64,000 bases of DNA from Rhodocyclales bacterium GT-UBC (lineage in GTDB: Bacteria > Pseudomonadota > Gammaproteobacteria > Burkholderiales > Rhodocyclaceae). Both the position numbers and the translations under genes were made by a program. The stretch's first letter is position 1; each line of letters begins with the position of its first letter. Positions 48,295 to 57,426 of the stretch are shown in pieces. Below the pieces are notes generated by a model. The model was not told the DNA's origin. It did no database searches and worked only from the letters and a program-made list of their open reading frames with translations. The stretch covers positions 248,001 to 312,000 of the forward strand of contig QXPY01000004.1 of assembly GCA_003583745.1 (NCBI GenBank), given 5' to 3'.

Positions 48295-49571
48295 AGACTG
48301 CGGTGCGTCTCGACCGAGGCGCGCAGGAAGTAGTGCATGCCGGCTTCGCGCAATTTCATCTCAAGCTCGCCGGCGTTGGCCTGGCCGATGTCGGCGTGGA
48401 GGGCTGGGGCGATCTTGATGAAATGCTCGACCAGTTTCGGGTCGAAATGCGTGCCGGCGTCGCGCCGGATGATGGCGAGCGCTTCTTCCAGCGGTAACGG
48501 CGCCTTGTAGGGGCGGCGTGAGGTCAAGGCGTCGAAGACGTCGACGATGGCGAAGATGCGCGCGTTGAGCGGAATCCCTTCGCCCTTGAGGCCGCGCAGG
48601 TAGCCGCTGCCGTCGAACTTTTCGTGATGTCCCTCGATCACGTCACGGGCGCCTTGCAGCCAGTCCGATTGCTCGATGATGTCGACGCCGAGGGCGACGT
48701 GCGTGCGCATGGTGGCGAATTCCTCGTCGGTCAGTTTGCCCGGCTTGAGCAGGATGTTGTCGCTGATGCCGATCTTGCCGACATCGTGCAGGAAGGCGCC
48801 CAGGGTCAGGCGGCGCATTTCGCCGGCCGGCAGGCCGACGGCTTTGCCTAGCGCAATGGCGTAGAGCGCCACCCGGAAGTTGTGGTCGCCAGTATCCGAG
48901 TCGCGTTGGGCGATGGCGGCGCCGAGTACCGAGGCGATTTCCAGGTTGCCCTTGAGCAACTCGCGGGAAAAGCGCATCACGTCGCGATTAAGGCTGATGA
49001 TCACCGGGTAGAGCAGGATCGTCGTCGCCAGTACGGCAAACAGCACGGCGGCCAGCATGCGCCAGAGCTGGTCGCGGAATTGCGCCAGGGTTGCCCGGTC
49101 GACGATGAATACGCCTTCGAAAAAGCCGGCCTGGCCGCCCAGTTTGCTGGGCAGCGGAACCAGCACCTGGACGACGGTGTCTTCGCCAACGTTGAATTTT
49201 TCGTAGTGACTGTGGCTATCGTGCGGGAAGCGGTGCTTGAAGCGCTTCAGCTCGGCCTCGATGGCTTCGTGTTGCGGATTGACCACTTCCAGCAGGCGCT
49301 GTTCGTTGCGGTCATAGACTTCGATGACGACGAAGTTGCGTTTGACGAATTCCTCGGCCTTTTCCCGCATCAGGGCCAGCTCGTCCGGACTACGGTTGCC
49401 GGTGTCGAGACCTTCCGGGGCGAAGAATTGCGCCTGGCTGGCGGCCAGGGCGACGACGGCATCGTCGATCTTTTCCAGTTCGATGAAGTAGGCGAGTCCG
49501 CCGGCCAGCAGTGAAACGGCGAACCACGCCAGCAGCAGGCGGCGCAGTACGATGCGGTGGATGGATATCAT
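48291..49571 (-). CDS. Membrane HD-GYP phosphodiesterase
   Basis: 426 residues. TM helices at about 10-28 and 173-195 bracket a periplasmic sensor region; the cytoplasmic HD-GYP domain is predicted to degrade c-di-GMP. Metal-binding HD is His262-Asp263 (FLHDVGK), and HHEKFDGSGYLRGLKGEGIP follows. The signature GYP reads GYL here (residues 323-325), while the metal ligands are kept. It may thus differ in GGDEF-partner binding more than in catalysis. Single gene, convergent with uvrD. Confidence 0.9.
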   Translation of the reverse strand: MISIHRIVLRRLLLAWFAVSLLAGGLAYFIELEKIDDAVVALAASQAQFFAPEGLDTGNRSPDELALMREKAEEFVKRNFVVIEVYDRNEQRLLEVVNPQHEAIEAELKRFKHRFPHDSHSHYEKFNVGEDTVVQVLVPLPSKLGGQAGFFEGVFIVDRATLAQFRDQLWRMLAAVLFAVLATTILLYPVIISLNRDVMRFSRELLKGNLEIASVLGAAIAQRDSDTGDHNFRVALYAIALGKAVGLPAGEMRRLTLGAFLHDVGKIGISDNILLKPGKLTDEEFATMRTHVALGVDIIEQSDWLQGARDVIEGHHEKFDGSGYLRGLKGEGIPLNARIFAIVDVFDALTSRRPYKAPLPLEEALAIIRRDAGTHFDPKLVEHFIKIAPALHADIGQANAGELEMKLREAGMHYFLRASVETHRSL

Positions 49572-49633
49572 GGCGGAATGATACGCTTGCCGTTTCAGCG
49601 AATAATTATTAAACCCTTAACAGGAGACTCGTG

Positions 49634-50608
49634 ATGACTCACGCCATTCGCATTCATCAGACCGGCGGGCCGGACGTGCTGCGCTGGGAGGAGGTCGATC
49701 TGCCCGCCCCGGCGGCCGGAGAGGCCACTGTTCGTCATCATGCGGTCGGTCTCAATTTCATCGATACCTATCATCGCAGCGGTTTGTACCCGATGCCGCT
49801 GCCTGCCGGCATCGGCCTGGAAGGCGCCGGTGTGGTCGAGGCGGTGGGCGAGGGCGTCAGCGAGGTCAAGGTCGGCGACCGGGTGGCCTATGCCGGCGGG
49901 CCGGTCGGCGCTTATGCCGAGGCGCGCAACATCCCGGCGCATCGCCTGCTGCGTTTGCCGGATGCGATCGATTTCACCACGGCGGCGGCGATGATGCTGC
50001 AGGGGCTGACCACCGCCTACCTGCTGCGCCGCACCTACCGCGTGCAGCCTGGCGATGCCGTGCTGATCCATGCCGCCGCCGGCGGAGTCGGCTTGATCGC
50101 CTGCCAGTGGGCCAAGGCGCTGGGGGCGACGGTGATCGGTACCGTCGGCACCGAGGCCAAGGCGGAATTGGCCAGGGCGCATGGTTGCGATCACGTGATC
50201 AATTACCGTAGCGAGAACTTCACTGCCCGCGTTCGCGAGATCACCGGCGGCGAAGGCGTGCCGGTGGTCTATGACGGCGTCGGCAAGGATACCTTCATGG
50301 GCTCGCTGGACAGCCTGCGCCCGCTCGGCATGATGGTCGCCTACGGCAACGCCTCCGGCCCGGTGCCGCCGATGGATTTGCTGCTGCTCTCGCAGAAGGG
50401 CTCGTTGTTCGTGACCCGGCCGACCTTGATGAGCTATACCGCCAAGCGGGCCGATCTGGTGGCGTTGGGCGAAGAACTGTTCGCCATCGTCTCGGCCGGC
50501 AAGGTGCGCATCGAGGTCAACCAGCGCTATGCGCTGAAGGATGCCCGGCAGGCGCATCTCGACCTGGAAGCGCGCCTGACGACCGGCTCCACCATCCTGC
50601 TGCCGTAA
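49634..50608 (+). CDS. qor: NADPH:quinone oxidoreductase (zinc-free MDR family)
   Basis: 324 residues of the medium-chain dehydrogenase family without zinc ligands. Substrate-domain NFIDTYHRSGLYPMPLP and the nucleotide-binding AAAGGVGLIACQWAKALGATVIG are typical of quinone oxidoreductase Qor. CAGGAGAC precedes the ATG. Its stop overlaps the TAXI gene start (TAATG), so the next two genes are co-translated with it. Confidence 0.92.
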   Translation: MTHAIRIHQTGGPDVLRWEEVDLPAPAAGEATVRHHAVGLNFIDTYHRSGLYPMPLPAGIGLEGAGVVEAVGEGVSEVKVGDRVAYAGGPVGAYAEARNIPAHRLLRLPDAIDFTTAAAMMLQGLTTAYLLRRTYRVQPGDAVLIHAAAGGVGLIACQWAKALGATVIGTVGTEAKAELARAHGCDHVINYRSENFTARVREITGGEGVPVVYDGVGKDTFMGSLDSLRPLGMMVAYGNASGPVPPMDLLLLSQKGSLFVTRPTLMSYTAKRADLVALGEELFAIVSAGKVRIEVNQRYALKDARQAHLDLEARLTTGSTILLP

Positions 50609-51930
50609 TGGCCAAGCTCAAGGCAGGCCTGCTTTCGCTGCGCGACTTGTTCGCCACGGCGTGGTGGATATTCCTCATTGTCGGCATCGGTTTCGTCGTC
50701 GCCTACCAGTTCGTCCAGCCGGCACCGCCCAGCCATATCGTCATCACGACGGGCAGCGAGAGTGGTGCCTACTACCAGTTCGCCAAGCGTTACGCGGCGA
50801 TTCTCGCCCGCAATGGCGTCACCCTGGAGGTCAAGGCCTCGGCCGGCTCCCTGGAGAACCTCGAGCGCCTGGGCAAGGACGAGGCGCAGGTCGCTTTCGT
50901 GCAGGGCGGCGTGGCCATCCCGAAGGATGATCCGGATGAAGCGGACGATTCCGGGCTGCTCTCGCTGGGCAGTGTGTTCTATGAGCCGGTCTGGGTCTTT
51001 TATCGGGGCGAGAAGAAGCTGGAGCGGCTGACCGAGTTGCGCGGCAAGCGTATCGCCATCGGCCAGGAAGGCTCGGGTATCCGGCAATTGGCGCAACAGT
51101 TGTTGTTGGCCAACGAAATCAAGCCGGGTGACCATCTGGTGCCGCTGGCCGGCTTGAAGGCGGCCGAGGAGTTGCAGCAGGGCCGGATCGACGCCGCTTT
51201 CATCATCGCCGCCGAAAACGCGCCGGTGGTGCAGGTCCTGCTCCGTTCGCCAGGCGTCAAGCTGATGAGCTTTTCGCAGGCGGCCGCCTACCAGCGGCGT
51301 TTTCCTTTCCTGACCAAGCTGACCTTCCCGCATGGCGTGGCCGATCTGGTCCGCGATTTGCCGCCGGACGACATCAAGCTGCTGGCGCCGACCGCCAATC
51401 TGATCGTCCGTGACGGCCTGCATCCGGCGCTGCAGACGCTGCTTTTGCAGGCGGCCAGCGAAGTGCATGGCAAGTCGGGCTTCTTCCAGGATGCCGGAGA
51501 GTTTCCCGCCTACAAGGATCCGATGTTGCCGCTCTCTTCCGAGGCGGCGCGCTACCTCAAGTCGGGGGCGCCTTTCCTGCAGCGTTATCTGCCGTTCTGG
51601 CTGGCGGTGCTGATCGATCGCCTGATCGTGCTGCTGGTGCCCATCGTCGCCTTGCTCATACCCTTGTTGAAGATTGCCCCGGCGATCTACACCTGGCGCG
51701 TCCGGGCCAAGGTCTTCCGAATCTACGGCGAATTGAAGTTTCTCGAAAACGATCTCAAGAACAATTTCGACCCGGCTTTGCTGGGCGAGTATCGCAGCCG
51801 GCTCGACGGTCTCGATGAAGAGGCCAGCCAGCTGCACGTGCCGCTCGGCTTTACCGATCTTGTCTACACGCTGCGCGAACACGTCAACCTGGTTCGCCAG
51901 ACCCTGGTCAAACTGGAGCAGAACGCATGA
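50608..51930 (+). CDS. TAXI-family substrate-binding protein with membrane anchors
   Basis: 440 residues. An N-terminal TM segment (about 17-36), then a TAXI (TRAP-associated extracytoplasmic immunogenic) binding domain: HIVITTGSESGAYYQFAKRYAAIL, VKASAGSLENLERLGKDEAQVAFVQGG, GKRIAIGQEGSGIRQLAQQLL. A second hydrophobic segment (about 330-355) leads to a cytoplasmic tail of helical character (KVFRIYGELKFLENDLKNN). There are no TRAP permease genes nearby, so it may work as a sensor. It overlaps both neighbours by 1 and 4 bp. Confidence 0.87.
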   Translation: MAKLKAGLLSLRDLFATAWWIFLIVGIGFVVAYQFVQPAPPSHIVITTGSESGAYYQFAKRYAAILARNGVTLEVKASAGSLENLERLGKDEAQVAFVQGGVAIPKDDPDEADDSGLLSLGSVFYEPVWVFYRGEKKLERLTELRGKRIAIGQEGSGIRQLAQQLLLANEIKPGDHLVPLAGLKAAEELQQGRIDAAFIIAAENAPVVQVLLRSPGVKLMSFSQAAAYQRRFPFLTKLTFPHGVADLVRDLPPDDIKLLAPTANLIVRDGLHPALQTLLLQAASEVHGKSGFFQDAGEFPAYKDPMLPLSSEAARYLKSGAPFLQRYLPFWLAVLIDRLIVLLVPIVALLIPLLKIAPAIYTWRVRAKVFRIYGELKFLENDLKNNFDPALLGEYRSRLDGLDEEASQLHVPLGFTDLVYTLREHVNLVRQTLVKLEQNA

Positions 51931-52553
51931 AAGCCTTCCTGGTCGCCAATCCCAAGGGCGGCTCCGGCAAAAGTACGCTGGCCACCAACCTGGCCGGCTA
52001 TTTCGCTTCGCAACGCCATGACGTGATGCTGGGCGACATCGATCGCCAGCAGTCGTCACGCGAGTGGCTGGGGCTCCGGCCCTTCGCCTTGCCCGGCATC
52101 GATACCTGGGAAGTCGGTGCCGACAACATCTCGCGGCCGCCCAAGGGAACCAGCCATGTCGTGCTCGACACGCCGGCCGGCCTGCACGGCAAGATGCTGG
52201 AGCGGGTGCTTAAGCTCTCGACCCGGGTCATCGTACCGGTGCAGCCGTCGATGTTCGACATGCGGGCGACGCGGCATTTCCTCGACGAGTTGTTGTCGGA
52301 AAAGGCGGTGCGCAAGGGGCGGGCCGATGTTGCGGTGATCGGCATGCGGGTCGATGCCCGGACGCGGGCGGCAGCTGAACTGGAGCGTTTCTTCGCGACC
52401 TTCGATTTGCCGGTGCTGGCCTATCTGCGCGATACGCAGGTCTATGTCCAGGCGGCTGCGGCCGGCATGACCATTTTCGATCTGCCGCCCTCGCGGGCCG
52501 AGCGCGATCTGGAGCAATGGCGGGCGATCATCGAATGGGCCGAGTCTGCGTAA
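51927..52553 (+). CDS. ParA/MinD-like ATPase without ParB partner
   Basis: 208 residues, deviant Walker A KGGSGKS at 10-16 (NPKGGSGKSTLATNLAGYFA), switch I DIDRQQSSREW, Walker B VVLDTPAG. It resembles orphan ParA-like ATPases that position proteins rather than DNA. No parB or DNA-binding partner is adjacent; the partner may be the cytoplasmic tail of the TAXI protein whose stop its start overlaps. The function is inferred only. Confidence 0.85.
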   Translation: MKAFLVANPKGGSGKSTLATNLAGYFASQRHDVMLGDIDRQQSSREWLGLRPFALPGIDTWEVGADNISRPPKGTSHVVLDTPAGLHGKMLERVLKLSTRVIVPVQPSMFDMRATRHFLDELLSEKAVRKGRADVAVIGMRVDARTRAAAELERFFATFDLPVLAYLRDTQVYVQAAAAGMTIFDLPPSRAERDLEQWRAIIEWAESA

Positions 52554-52572
52554 AGGCGATCCGGCCGTAGGC

Positions 52573-52596
52573 AAAAAAAGGGCGCCCGGAGGCGCC
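52573..52596 (-). terminator. Intrinsic terminator of the 83-residue protein gene
   Basis: GGCGCC repeated around a CGGA loop forms a 6-bp stem. On the minus strand CTTTTTTT follows. A second hairpin CGGGG/CCCCG lies at 52604-52619. Confidence 0.75.
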
Positions 52597-52637
52597 AATT
52601 CGGCGGGGCCTTTTCCCCGTTTGCCGTCGACCGGCGC

Positions 52638-52889
52638 TCAGGCCGCGACGGCCAGGTTGGGGCGGGTGCGTTCCAGCCGGCGAATCTCGGCGCGCATGGC
52701 GACTTGCTGGCCGGCTGTAATCATGCGTTGCCCGGTGCGCCATTCGTATTCCACTTCCGCTGCCGATACGCCAGCGTTGTGGAGCGCTCGCGCCATGTCG
52801 CGCAGTTCGGTGTTTTCAAAGCTGCGGCCATCGCTCAATGTGGCGATGAAGGCGTTCTTGAACAAAGCTACGGTTGCGTGAATTGTCAT
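52638..52889 (-). CDS. 83-residue protein of unknown function
   Basis: A small soluble protein with an excellent ribosome binding site (AAGGAGGTC). It opens with a beta-hairpin-like pattern (HATVALFKNAFIATLSDGRSFENTEL) followed by helices. The family is not recognised. It has its own terminator. A near-palindrome CTGTGTCGTATTACACAG at 52936-52953 upstream may be an operator. Confidence 0.65.
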   Translation of the reverse strand: MTIHATVALFKNAFIATLSDGRSFENTELRDMARALHNAGVSAAEVEYEWRTGQRMITAGQQVAMRAEIRRLERTRPNLAVAA

Positions 52890-53017
52890 GGCATGACCTC
52901 CTTGTCCTGAACTGTAATGTCTAGGCCCGAGTTTGCCTGTGTCGTATTACACAGTCGTTGTCAAATTGATGTCGTGCCTGCCGAGTATGGGGGGGCTTGC
53001 CGCACATCGGCGTCGGT

Positions 53018-53929
53018 TCACAAGCCTCGAGTCAGGTTAGCGATGGTGTCGCCTTCGGCCAGCGCATCGATGAACCAGCGCAGGGCCAGGCCCACTTGCC
53101 GGTTGCGCCAGGCCAGGTGGAGCGGCATGCTCGGGCGTGGTTCGGCGATTTCCTTTTCGACCAGGCGACCGGCGGCGATTTCGGGGGCGGCCAGCCAGCG
53201 TGGCAGGTGGCCGATGCCGAGGCCGGCCACCTGGGCGCTGGCCTTGGCTCGAATGTCGGGAACGCGCAGCGTGTCCTGCCCGTCGATCAGCCCGACGCTG
53301 CGCGCCGCCAGCTCCTGCGACGTGTCGGCGATGACCGTTGCCCGGTGACGCACGATCTCGCTGCTCGGTATGACGCCTTCCCATTTCGCCAGCGGATGGT
53401 TTGGCGCAATGGCAAAAACGAAATCGCTGTGGGTGCATAGAAGACGACTGGCGATGCCGCCACGTGCCGGCATGTCACCGGGGGCGCCGATCACCAGGTC
53501 GGCCCGGTCGGTGGCCAGCGCATCCCAGGTGCCGCCCAGCACCTCGTAAGTAAGCCGGATTTGCGTGGCATGACCGGCGGCGTAGAAGCGCTCAAGCAGC
53601 GGGTAGATGCGTTCGACCGGGATGATGGCGTCGATGGCGATGCGCAATTCGACTTCCCAGCCGGTGGCGATGCGCTGCACCCGACGTTCCAGTTCGCCGG
53701 CGGCCCGCAGCAGGTGGCGACCGTCGTTGAGTAGCGTGCGCCCCGCTTCGTTGAGCGTGGCGCGCCGCCCTTCGCGAATGAACAGCGTGACGCCGAGATC
53801 GCTTTCCAGCTTGGCGACAGCGTGCGACAGCGCCGAAGGAACGCGGTGCAGGGCAGCAGCGGCGGCGCTGAAGCTGCCATGGCGGTCGATGGCATCGAGT
53901 ACTTGCAGGATGTCGAGGGATATTCTCAT
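53018..53929 (-). CDS. LysR-family transcriptional regulator
   Basis: 303 residues: N-terminal winged HTH (LDILQVLDAIDRHGSFSAAAAALHRVPSALSHAVAKLESDLGVTLF) and a periplasmic-binding-like effector domain. It is divergent from a pirin-flavoprotein pair, so it most likely controls that pair from the 105-bp shared region, as is usual for LysR proteins. The effector is unknown; related regulators respond to electrophiles or oxidants. Confidence 0.93.
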   Translation of the reverse strand: MRISLDILQVLDAIDRHGSFSAAAAALHRVPSALSHAVAKLESDLGVTLFIREGRRATLNEAGRTLLNDGRHLLRAAGELERRVQRIATGWEVELRIAIDAIIPVERIYPLLERFYAAGHATQIRLTYEVLGGTWDALATDRADLVIGAPGDMPARGGIASRLLCTHSDFVFAIAPNHPLAKWEGVIPSSEIVRHRATVIADTSQELAARSVGLIDGQDTLRVPDIRAKASAQVAGLGIGHLPRWLAAPEIAAGRLVEKEIAEPRPSMPLHLAWRNRQVGLALRWFIDALAEGDTIANLTRGL

Positions 53930-54034
53930 GTGAAAAAAATTGAATGATTTGCCCTGAATTATTCGCTAGTTTGCCATGAACCATCGGCCTAATATGGCTA
54001 CTAAGTTGTAACTTTAATTCACAAGGAGTCCCCC

Positions 54035-54751
54035 ATGATCTCCCTGCGCCCGTCCGCAGAACGCGGTTTCGCCGACCACGGCTGGTTGCTCGCCCGCCAC
54101 AGCTTTTCCTTTGCCGAGTATTACGATCCGGCCGAAATGGGCTGGGGGGCCTTGCGCGTCATCAACGAGGACCGCGTCGCCCCCGGCACCGGCTTCGGTA
54201 CGCACGGCCATCGCGACATGGAAATCGTCACCTACATCCTGGCCGGGACGCTGGAGCACAAGGACAGCCTCGGCCATGTCGGGCAGATCCGGCGCGGTGA
54301 GGTGCAACGCATGAGCGCCGGCAAGGGCATCATGCACAGCGAATACAACCCTTCGGCCGAGGAGGAAACCCATCTGTTGCAGATCTGGATCCAGCCGGCC
54401 GAGAAAGGGACACGGGCGAGCTACGAGCAGCAGGCGCTGCCGGTCGAGGAAATGCGCGGTCGCTGGCGGCTGGTCGCGTCGCCCGATGGCGCCGAGGGCA
54501 GTCCCACCATCGGTCAGGATGCCCGTCTTTACGCCACCGTACTGGGGGCGGACGAATCCGCCGCTTTTCGCCCGGCGCCCGGGCGTCTGGTCTATGTGCA
54601 CGTGGTGCGCGGCCGGCTGTCGCTCAACGGCCTGAGCCTGGTGAGCGGCGATGGCGCCAAGGTTGCCGACGAAGCCGAACTCGAATTCGTGGCCGGCGAA
54701 GAGTCGGAGTTCCTGCTCTTCGATCTGCCACCCCAGGCTGAACAGGCCTGA
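54035..54751 (+). CDS. Pirin family protein (YhhW-like bicupin)
   Basis: 238 residues. The N-terminal cupin metal ligands are His57, His59, His101 and Glu103 (GTHGHRDME, IMHSEYNP). YhhW-type pirins act as quercetinases in vitro. AAGGAGTC precedes the ATG. It is followed 31 bp later by a flavodoxin-like quinone reductase, which suggests a quinone or flavonoid detoxification unit under the divergent LysR gene. Confidence 0.93.
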   Translation: MISLRPSAERGFADHGWLLARHSFSFAEYYDPAEMGWGALRVINEDRVAPGTGFGTHGHRDMEIVTYILAGTLEHKDSLGHVGQIRRGEVQRMSAGKGIMHSEYNPSAEEETHLLQIWIQPAEKGTRASYEQQALPVEEMRGRWRLVASPDGAEGSPTIGQDARLYATVLGADESAAFRPAPGRLVYVHVVRGRLSLNGLSLVSGDGAKVADEAELEFVAGEESEFLLFDLPPQAEQA

Positions 54752-54782
54752 TTTTTAACCTGCTACTTTTCAAGGAAGTCTC

Positions 54783-55337
54783 ATGAGCAAAGTTGTTGTC
54801 GTTTATCACTCCGGCTACGGCCATACCCAACGCGTTGCCCAGCACGTTGCCGAAGGCGCCGGTGCCGAACTGCTTGCCATCGATGCCGAAGGCAATCTGC
54901 CGGAAGCGGCCTGGGATAAGCTCAATGCCGCCGATGCCATCATCTTTGGTTCGCCGACCTACATGGGCGGCCCGAGCTGGCAATTCAAGAAATTTGCCGA
55001 TGCCTCTTCCAAGGCCTGGTTTACCCGCGCCTGGCAGGACAAGGTCTTCGGTGCCTTCACCAATAGCGCCAGCCCGGTCGGCGACAAGGGTGCGACCCTG
55101 ATCAGTCTGCAAACGCTGGCTGCGCAGCACGGCGGCATCTGGGTCAGCCTCGGCCTGCTGCCGAGCAACAAGAAGGAATCGACCCGTCTCGACGTAAACA
55201 GCCTGGGTGGTTCGGTTGGCCTGCTGGTTCAATCGCCGTCGGATGCCAGCGTCGAAGAAATCCCGCAGGGCGATCTCGATACCGCCAAGCTCTACGGCAA
55301 GCGCGTTGCCGACGTGGCTGCCAAGCTGCGCGGCTGA
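54783..55337 (+). CDS. Flavodoxin-fold NAD(P)H:quinone oxidoreductase (WrbA-related)
   Basis: 184 residues with the FMN-phosphate loop HSGYGHTQRVAQHVAEGA and family patterns FGSPTYMGGPSWQFKKF and GAFTNSASPVGDKGATL. It belongs to the NADPH-dependent FMN reductase/WrbA group. It reduces quinones by two electrons and is soluble. It follows the pirin gene and ends at an intrinsic terminator. Confidence 0.9.
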   Translation: MSKVVVVYHSGYGHTQRVAQHVAEGAGAELLAIDAEGNLPEAAWDKLNAADAIIFGSPTYMGGPSWQFKKFADASSKAWFTRAWQDKVFGAFTNSASPVGDKGATLISLQTLAAQHGGIWVSLGLLPSNKKESTRLDVNSLGGSVGLLVQSPSDASVEEIPQGDLDTAKLYGKRVADVAAKLRG

Positions 55338-55373
55338 TCGTCCGTTGCGGCGATAGCCGCAGTTAAAACAGAG

Positions 55374-55396
55374 CGCCCGCGTTTGCGGGCGTTTTC
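55374..55396 (+). terminator. Intrinsic terminator of the pirin-flavoprotein operon
   Basis: CGCCCGC and GCGGGCG with a GTTT loop, followed by TTTTCATTT, 37 bp after the stop codon. Confidence 0.83.
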
Positions 55397-55420
55397 ATTT
55401 GCCCGGCGGATGCGCCCGGC

Positions 55421-56572
55421 CTAGCCTTCGACCCGGTTGCGACCGCTTTCCTTGGCCCGGTACAGTTTTTCGTCGGCGATGGCGAGCAACGCCTCGATAC
55501 TCTCCGGCTGAGCGGCTTTGCCGACCACGACGGCCACGCCGAGGCTGACGGTGTAAGCCGGCAGGCCCTTGCCCGGCTGTTTCTGGATTTGCTGGCGAAT
55601 GCGCTCGGCGACCTGTTTGGCTTCGCTCAGGCCGGTGTCCGGCAGCAGGATGACGAATTCCTCGCCGCCAAAACGGGCGAAGATGTCCGGGATGCGCAGC
55701 ATCTGGCTGGTGCGCTGGCAGAAATCCTTGATCACCAGGTCGCCGATGTGGTGTCCGTGCGTGTCATTGACCTTCTTGAAAAAGTCGATGTCCGAGGTGA
55801 TCGCCGCCAGCGGCTGCCCGGAGCGTCGGCTGCGTGCCCATTCCACCGCGGCCCGGCTGAAGAAGGCGCGCCGGTTGAGGGCGCCGGTCATCGGGTCGCG
55901 TGTCGCCATGAACTCCAGTTCCACGCGTAGCCGTTCGTTGGCCAGCAGGATCAGGCCGATCGACAGGCCCAGGACACCCAGCGAGAAAAAGCCGAGGTAA
56001 ATTTGCTGGATCAGGTTGTGGTCGAACAGGTCGTCGCTCTGCTCGACGACGACGGGCAAGGTGGCGATGCGATAGATCGCAACCAGCAGGCCAAGGAGGA
56101 AGAAGACACCGAGAAAGCGGCTGCCGAAGCGGCGCGGCGGCGCCTGCCAGGCGAGATAGGCGCCGACGGCGGAGAATGCGATGTGGGCCAAGGCCATCAG
56201 GAACAGGCGCCCCTGATAGTGCTGCGAACCGTAGGTCAGCCAGACAATGACGATGAGCAAGGCGCCGATGGCATCCAGTGCCGGGCGCCAGAGGGGAGGG
56301 CGGCCGCAATAGCGCTGCAGGCCAACGGTCATCAGCAGTTGCCCGAACAGGAACAGGCCGCTGGCCAGCACCACGGAGAACAAACTGGGTAAATGGCCGC
56401 GCAGCGCTGCCAGTCCGGAAGCAAAGGCGATCAGCGTGACGGCTTTGGCCCAATCGTCCAGGCCTTCGATTTCGCTCGGGAAGCTCCTCGCCTGAACCCA
56501 AAGCACCAGTGCGCAGAGCAGGCCGAGCAAGCTGGCGATGAACAGGAAGGTACGCGGGTCGATGAAATCCAT
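55421..56572 (-). CDS. Membrane diguanylate cyclase
   Basis: 383 residues: about six TM helices in the first 200 residues (a MASE-like sensor region of unknown type) and a GGDEF domain with active site GGEEF. The I-site RIPD lies five residues before it (RIPDIFARFGGEEF). It should make c-di-GMP with product inhibition. Single gene, convergent with the quinone reductase gene. Confidence 0.92.
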   Translation of the reverse strand: MDFIDPRTFLFIASLLGLLCALVLWVQARSFPSEIEGLDDWAKAVTLIAFASGLAALRGHLPSLFSVVLASGLFLFGQLLMTVGLQRYCGRPPLWRPALDAIGALLIVIVWLTYGSQHYQGRLFLMALAHIAFSAVGAYLAWQAPPRRFGSRFLGVFFLLGLLVAIYRIATLPVVVEQSDDLFDHNLIQQIYLGFFSLGVLGLSIGLILLANERLRVELEFMATRDPMTGALNRRAFFSRAAVEWARSRRSGQPLAAITSDIDFFKKVNDTHGHHIGDLVIKDFCQRTSQMLRIPDIFARFGGEEFVILLPDTGLSEAKQVAERIRQQIQKQPGKGLPAYTVSLGVAVVVGKAAQPESIEALLAIADEKLYRAKESGRNRVEG

Positions 56573-56595
56573 CAGCTATCGTTCGGTGAGAAAAA

Positions 56596-57219
56596 TTAAC
56601 TGTCCTGGCAAGTCGCCAGATGTTGTGCCAGGCAGGCCTCCAGCTTGGCCTTGGGGGTGCGCTGTAATTTGCATAGCAGGTTGTGCGAGATTTCCTCGAC
56701 CTGGTAGCGGCGTCGCAACTCGTCGGCCAGGTGAAGCATCAGGTTGGCCGCCATTTCGGCATCGGCCAGTGCCCGGTGCGCCCGTCCGGCCGCTGGCAGG
56801 CCAGCGAATTCGACCAGCGCGCCCAGTTTGTGGCTCGGCGCCTGCGGCAGCAAACGGCGGGACAGCAGCAGCGAGCAGGCAAATTCCTGGGGCCGGCAAA
56901 GCTCGATCCGGGCCAGCTCGGCATCCCAGAACTTGCTGTCGAACGAAGCGTTGTGCGCGATCAGCGGCGTCTTGCCGACGAATTCGAAAACCTCCCGCAT
57001 CACCTCGGCCGCCGGCGGCGCCGAACGGATCATCTGGTTGGAAATGCCAGTCAGCCCTTCGATGAAAGCGGGAATGCGCACGCCGGCATTCATCAGGCTC
57101 TGATAACGATCCACGACTTGGCCATCGGCCAGGATCACGGCGGCAATTTCCGTGGCACGGTCGCCCTGGGCGGGCGACAAACCGGTGGTCTCAAAGTCGA
57201 TTACTGCGACAACTTCCAA
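56596..57219 (-). CDS. DEDDh 3'-5' exonuclease (PolC/DnaQ epsilon-like)
   Basis: About 207 residues. Exo I VIDFETTGLSP, Exo II HNASFDSKFWDAEL, Exo III HRALADAEMAANL, with the DEDDh acidic residues visible. I take a TTG at 57219, because AAGAGGT lies at proper distance and the homology starts there; a longer ATG frame from 57309 has no ribosome binding site. It is shorter than full DnaQ and separate from the replisome genes, so it is probably a repair or RNase T-like exonuclease. Confidence 0.85.
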   Translation of the reverse strand: MEVVAVIDFETTGLSPAQGDRATEIAAVILADGQVVDRYQSLMNAGVRIPAFIEGLTGISNQMIRSAPPAAEVMREVFEFVGKTPLIAHNASFDSKFWDAELARIELCRPQEFACSLLLSRRLLPQAPSHKLGALVEFAGLPAAGRAHRALADAEMAANLMLHLADELRRRYQVEEISHNLLCKLQRTPKAKLEACLAQHLATCQDS

Positions 57220-57426
57220 AACGGATACCTCTTGTCTGAAGCCAAAGTGAGATGGAGCGGTGCGGATTGTCTCATTAGTCGAGAGCTCCGCGCTTTTCCC
57301 GAGATGCATGGGGGCAATGAATCACCGTATATGCAGGCCTGGTCGGTGTTTTGCTTTCCATATACGTTACAATTGATTTTTATGCCTTTTAAATATCAAA
57401 TTTAACAATCAAGGGAGAAAGCATTC

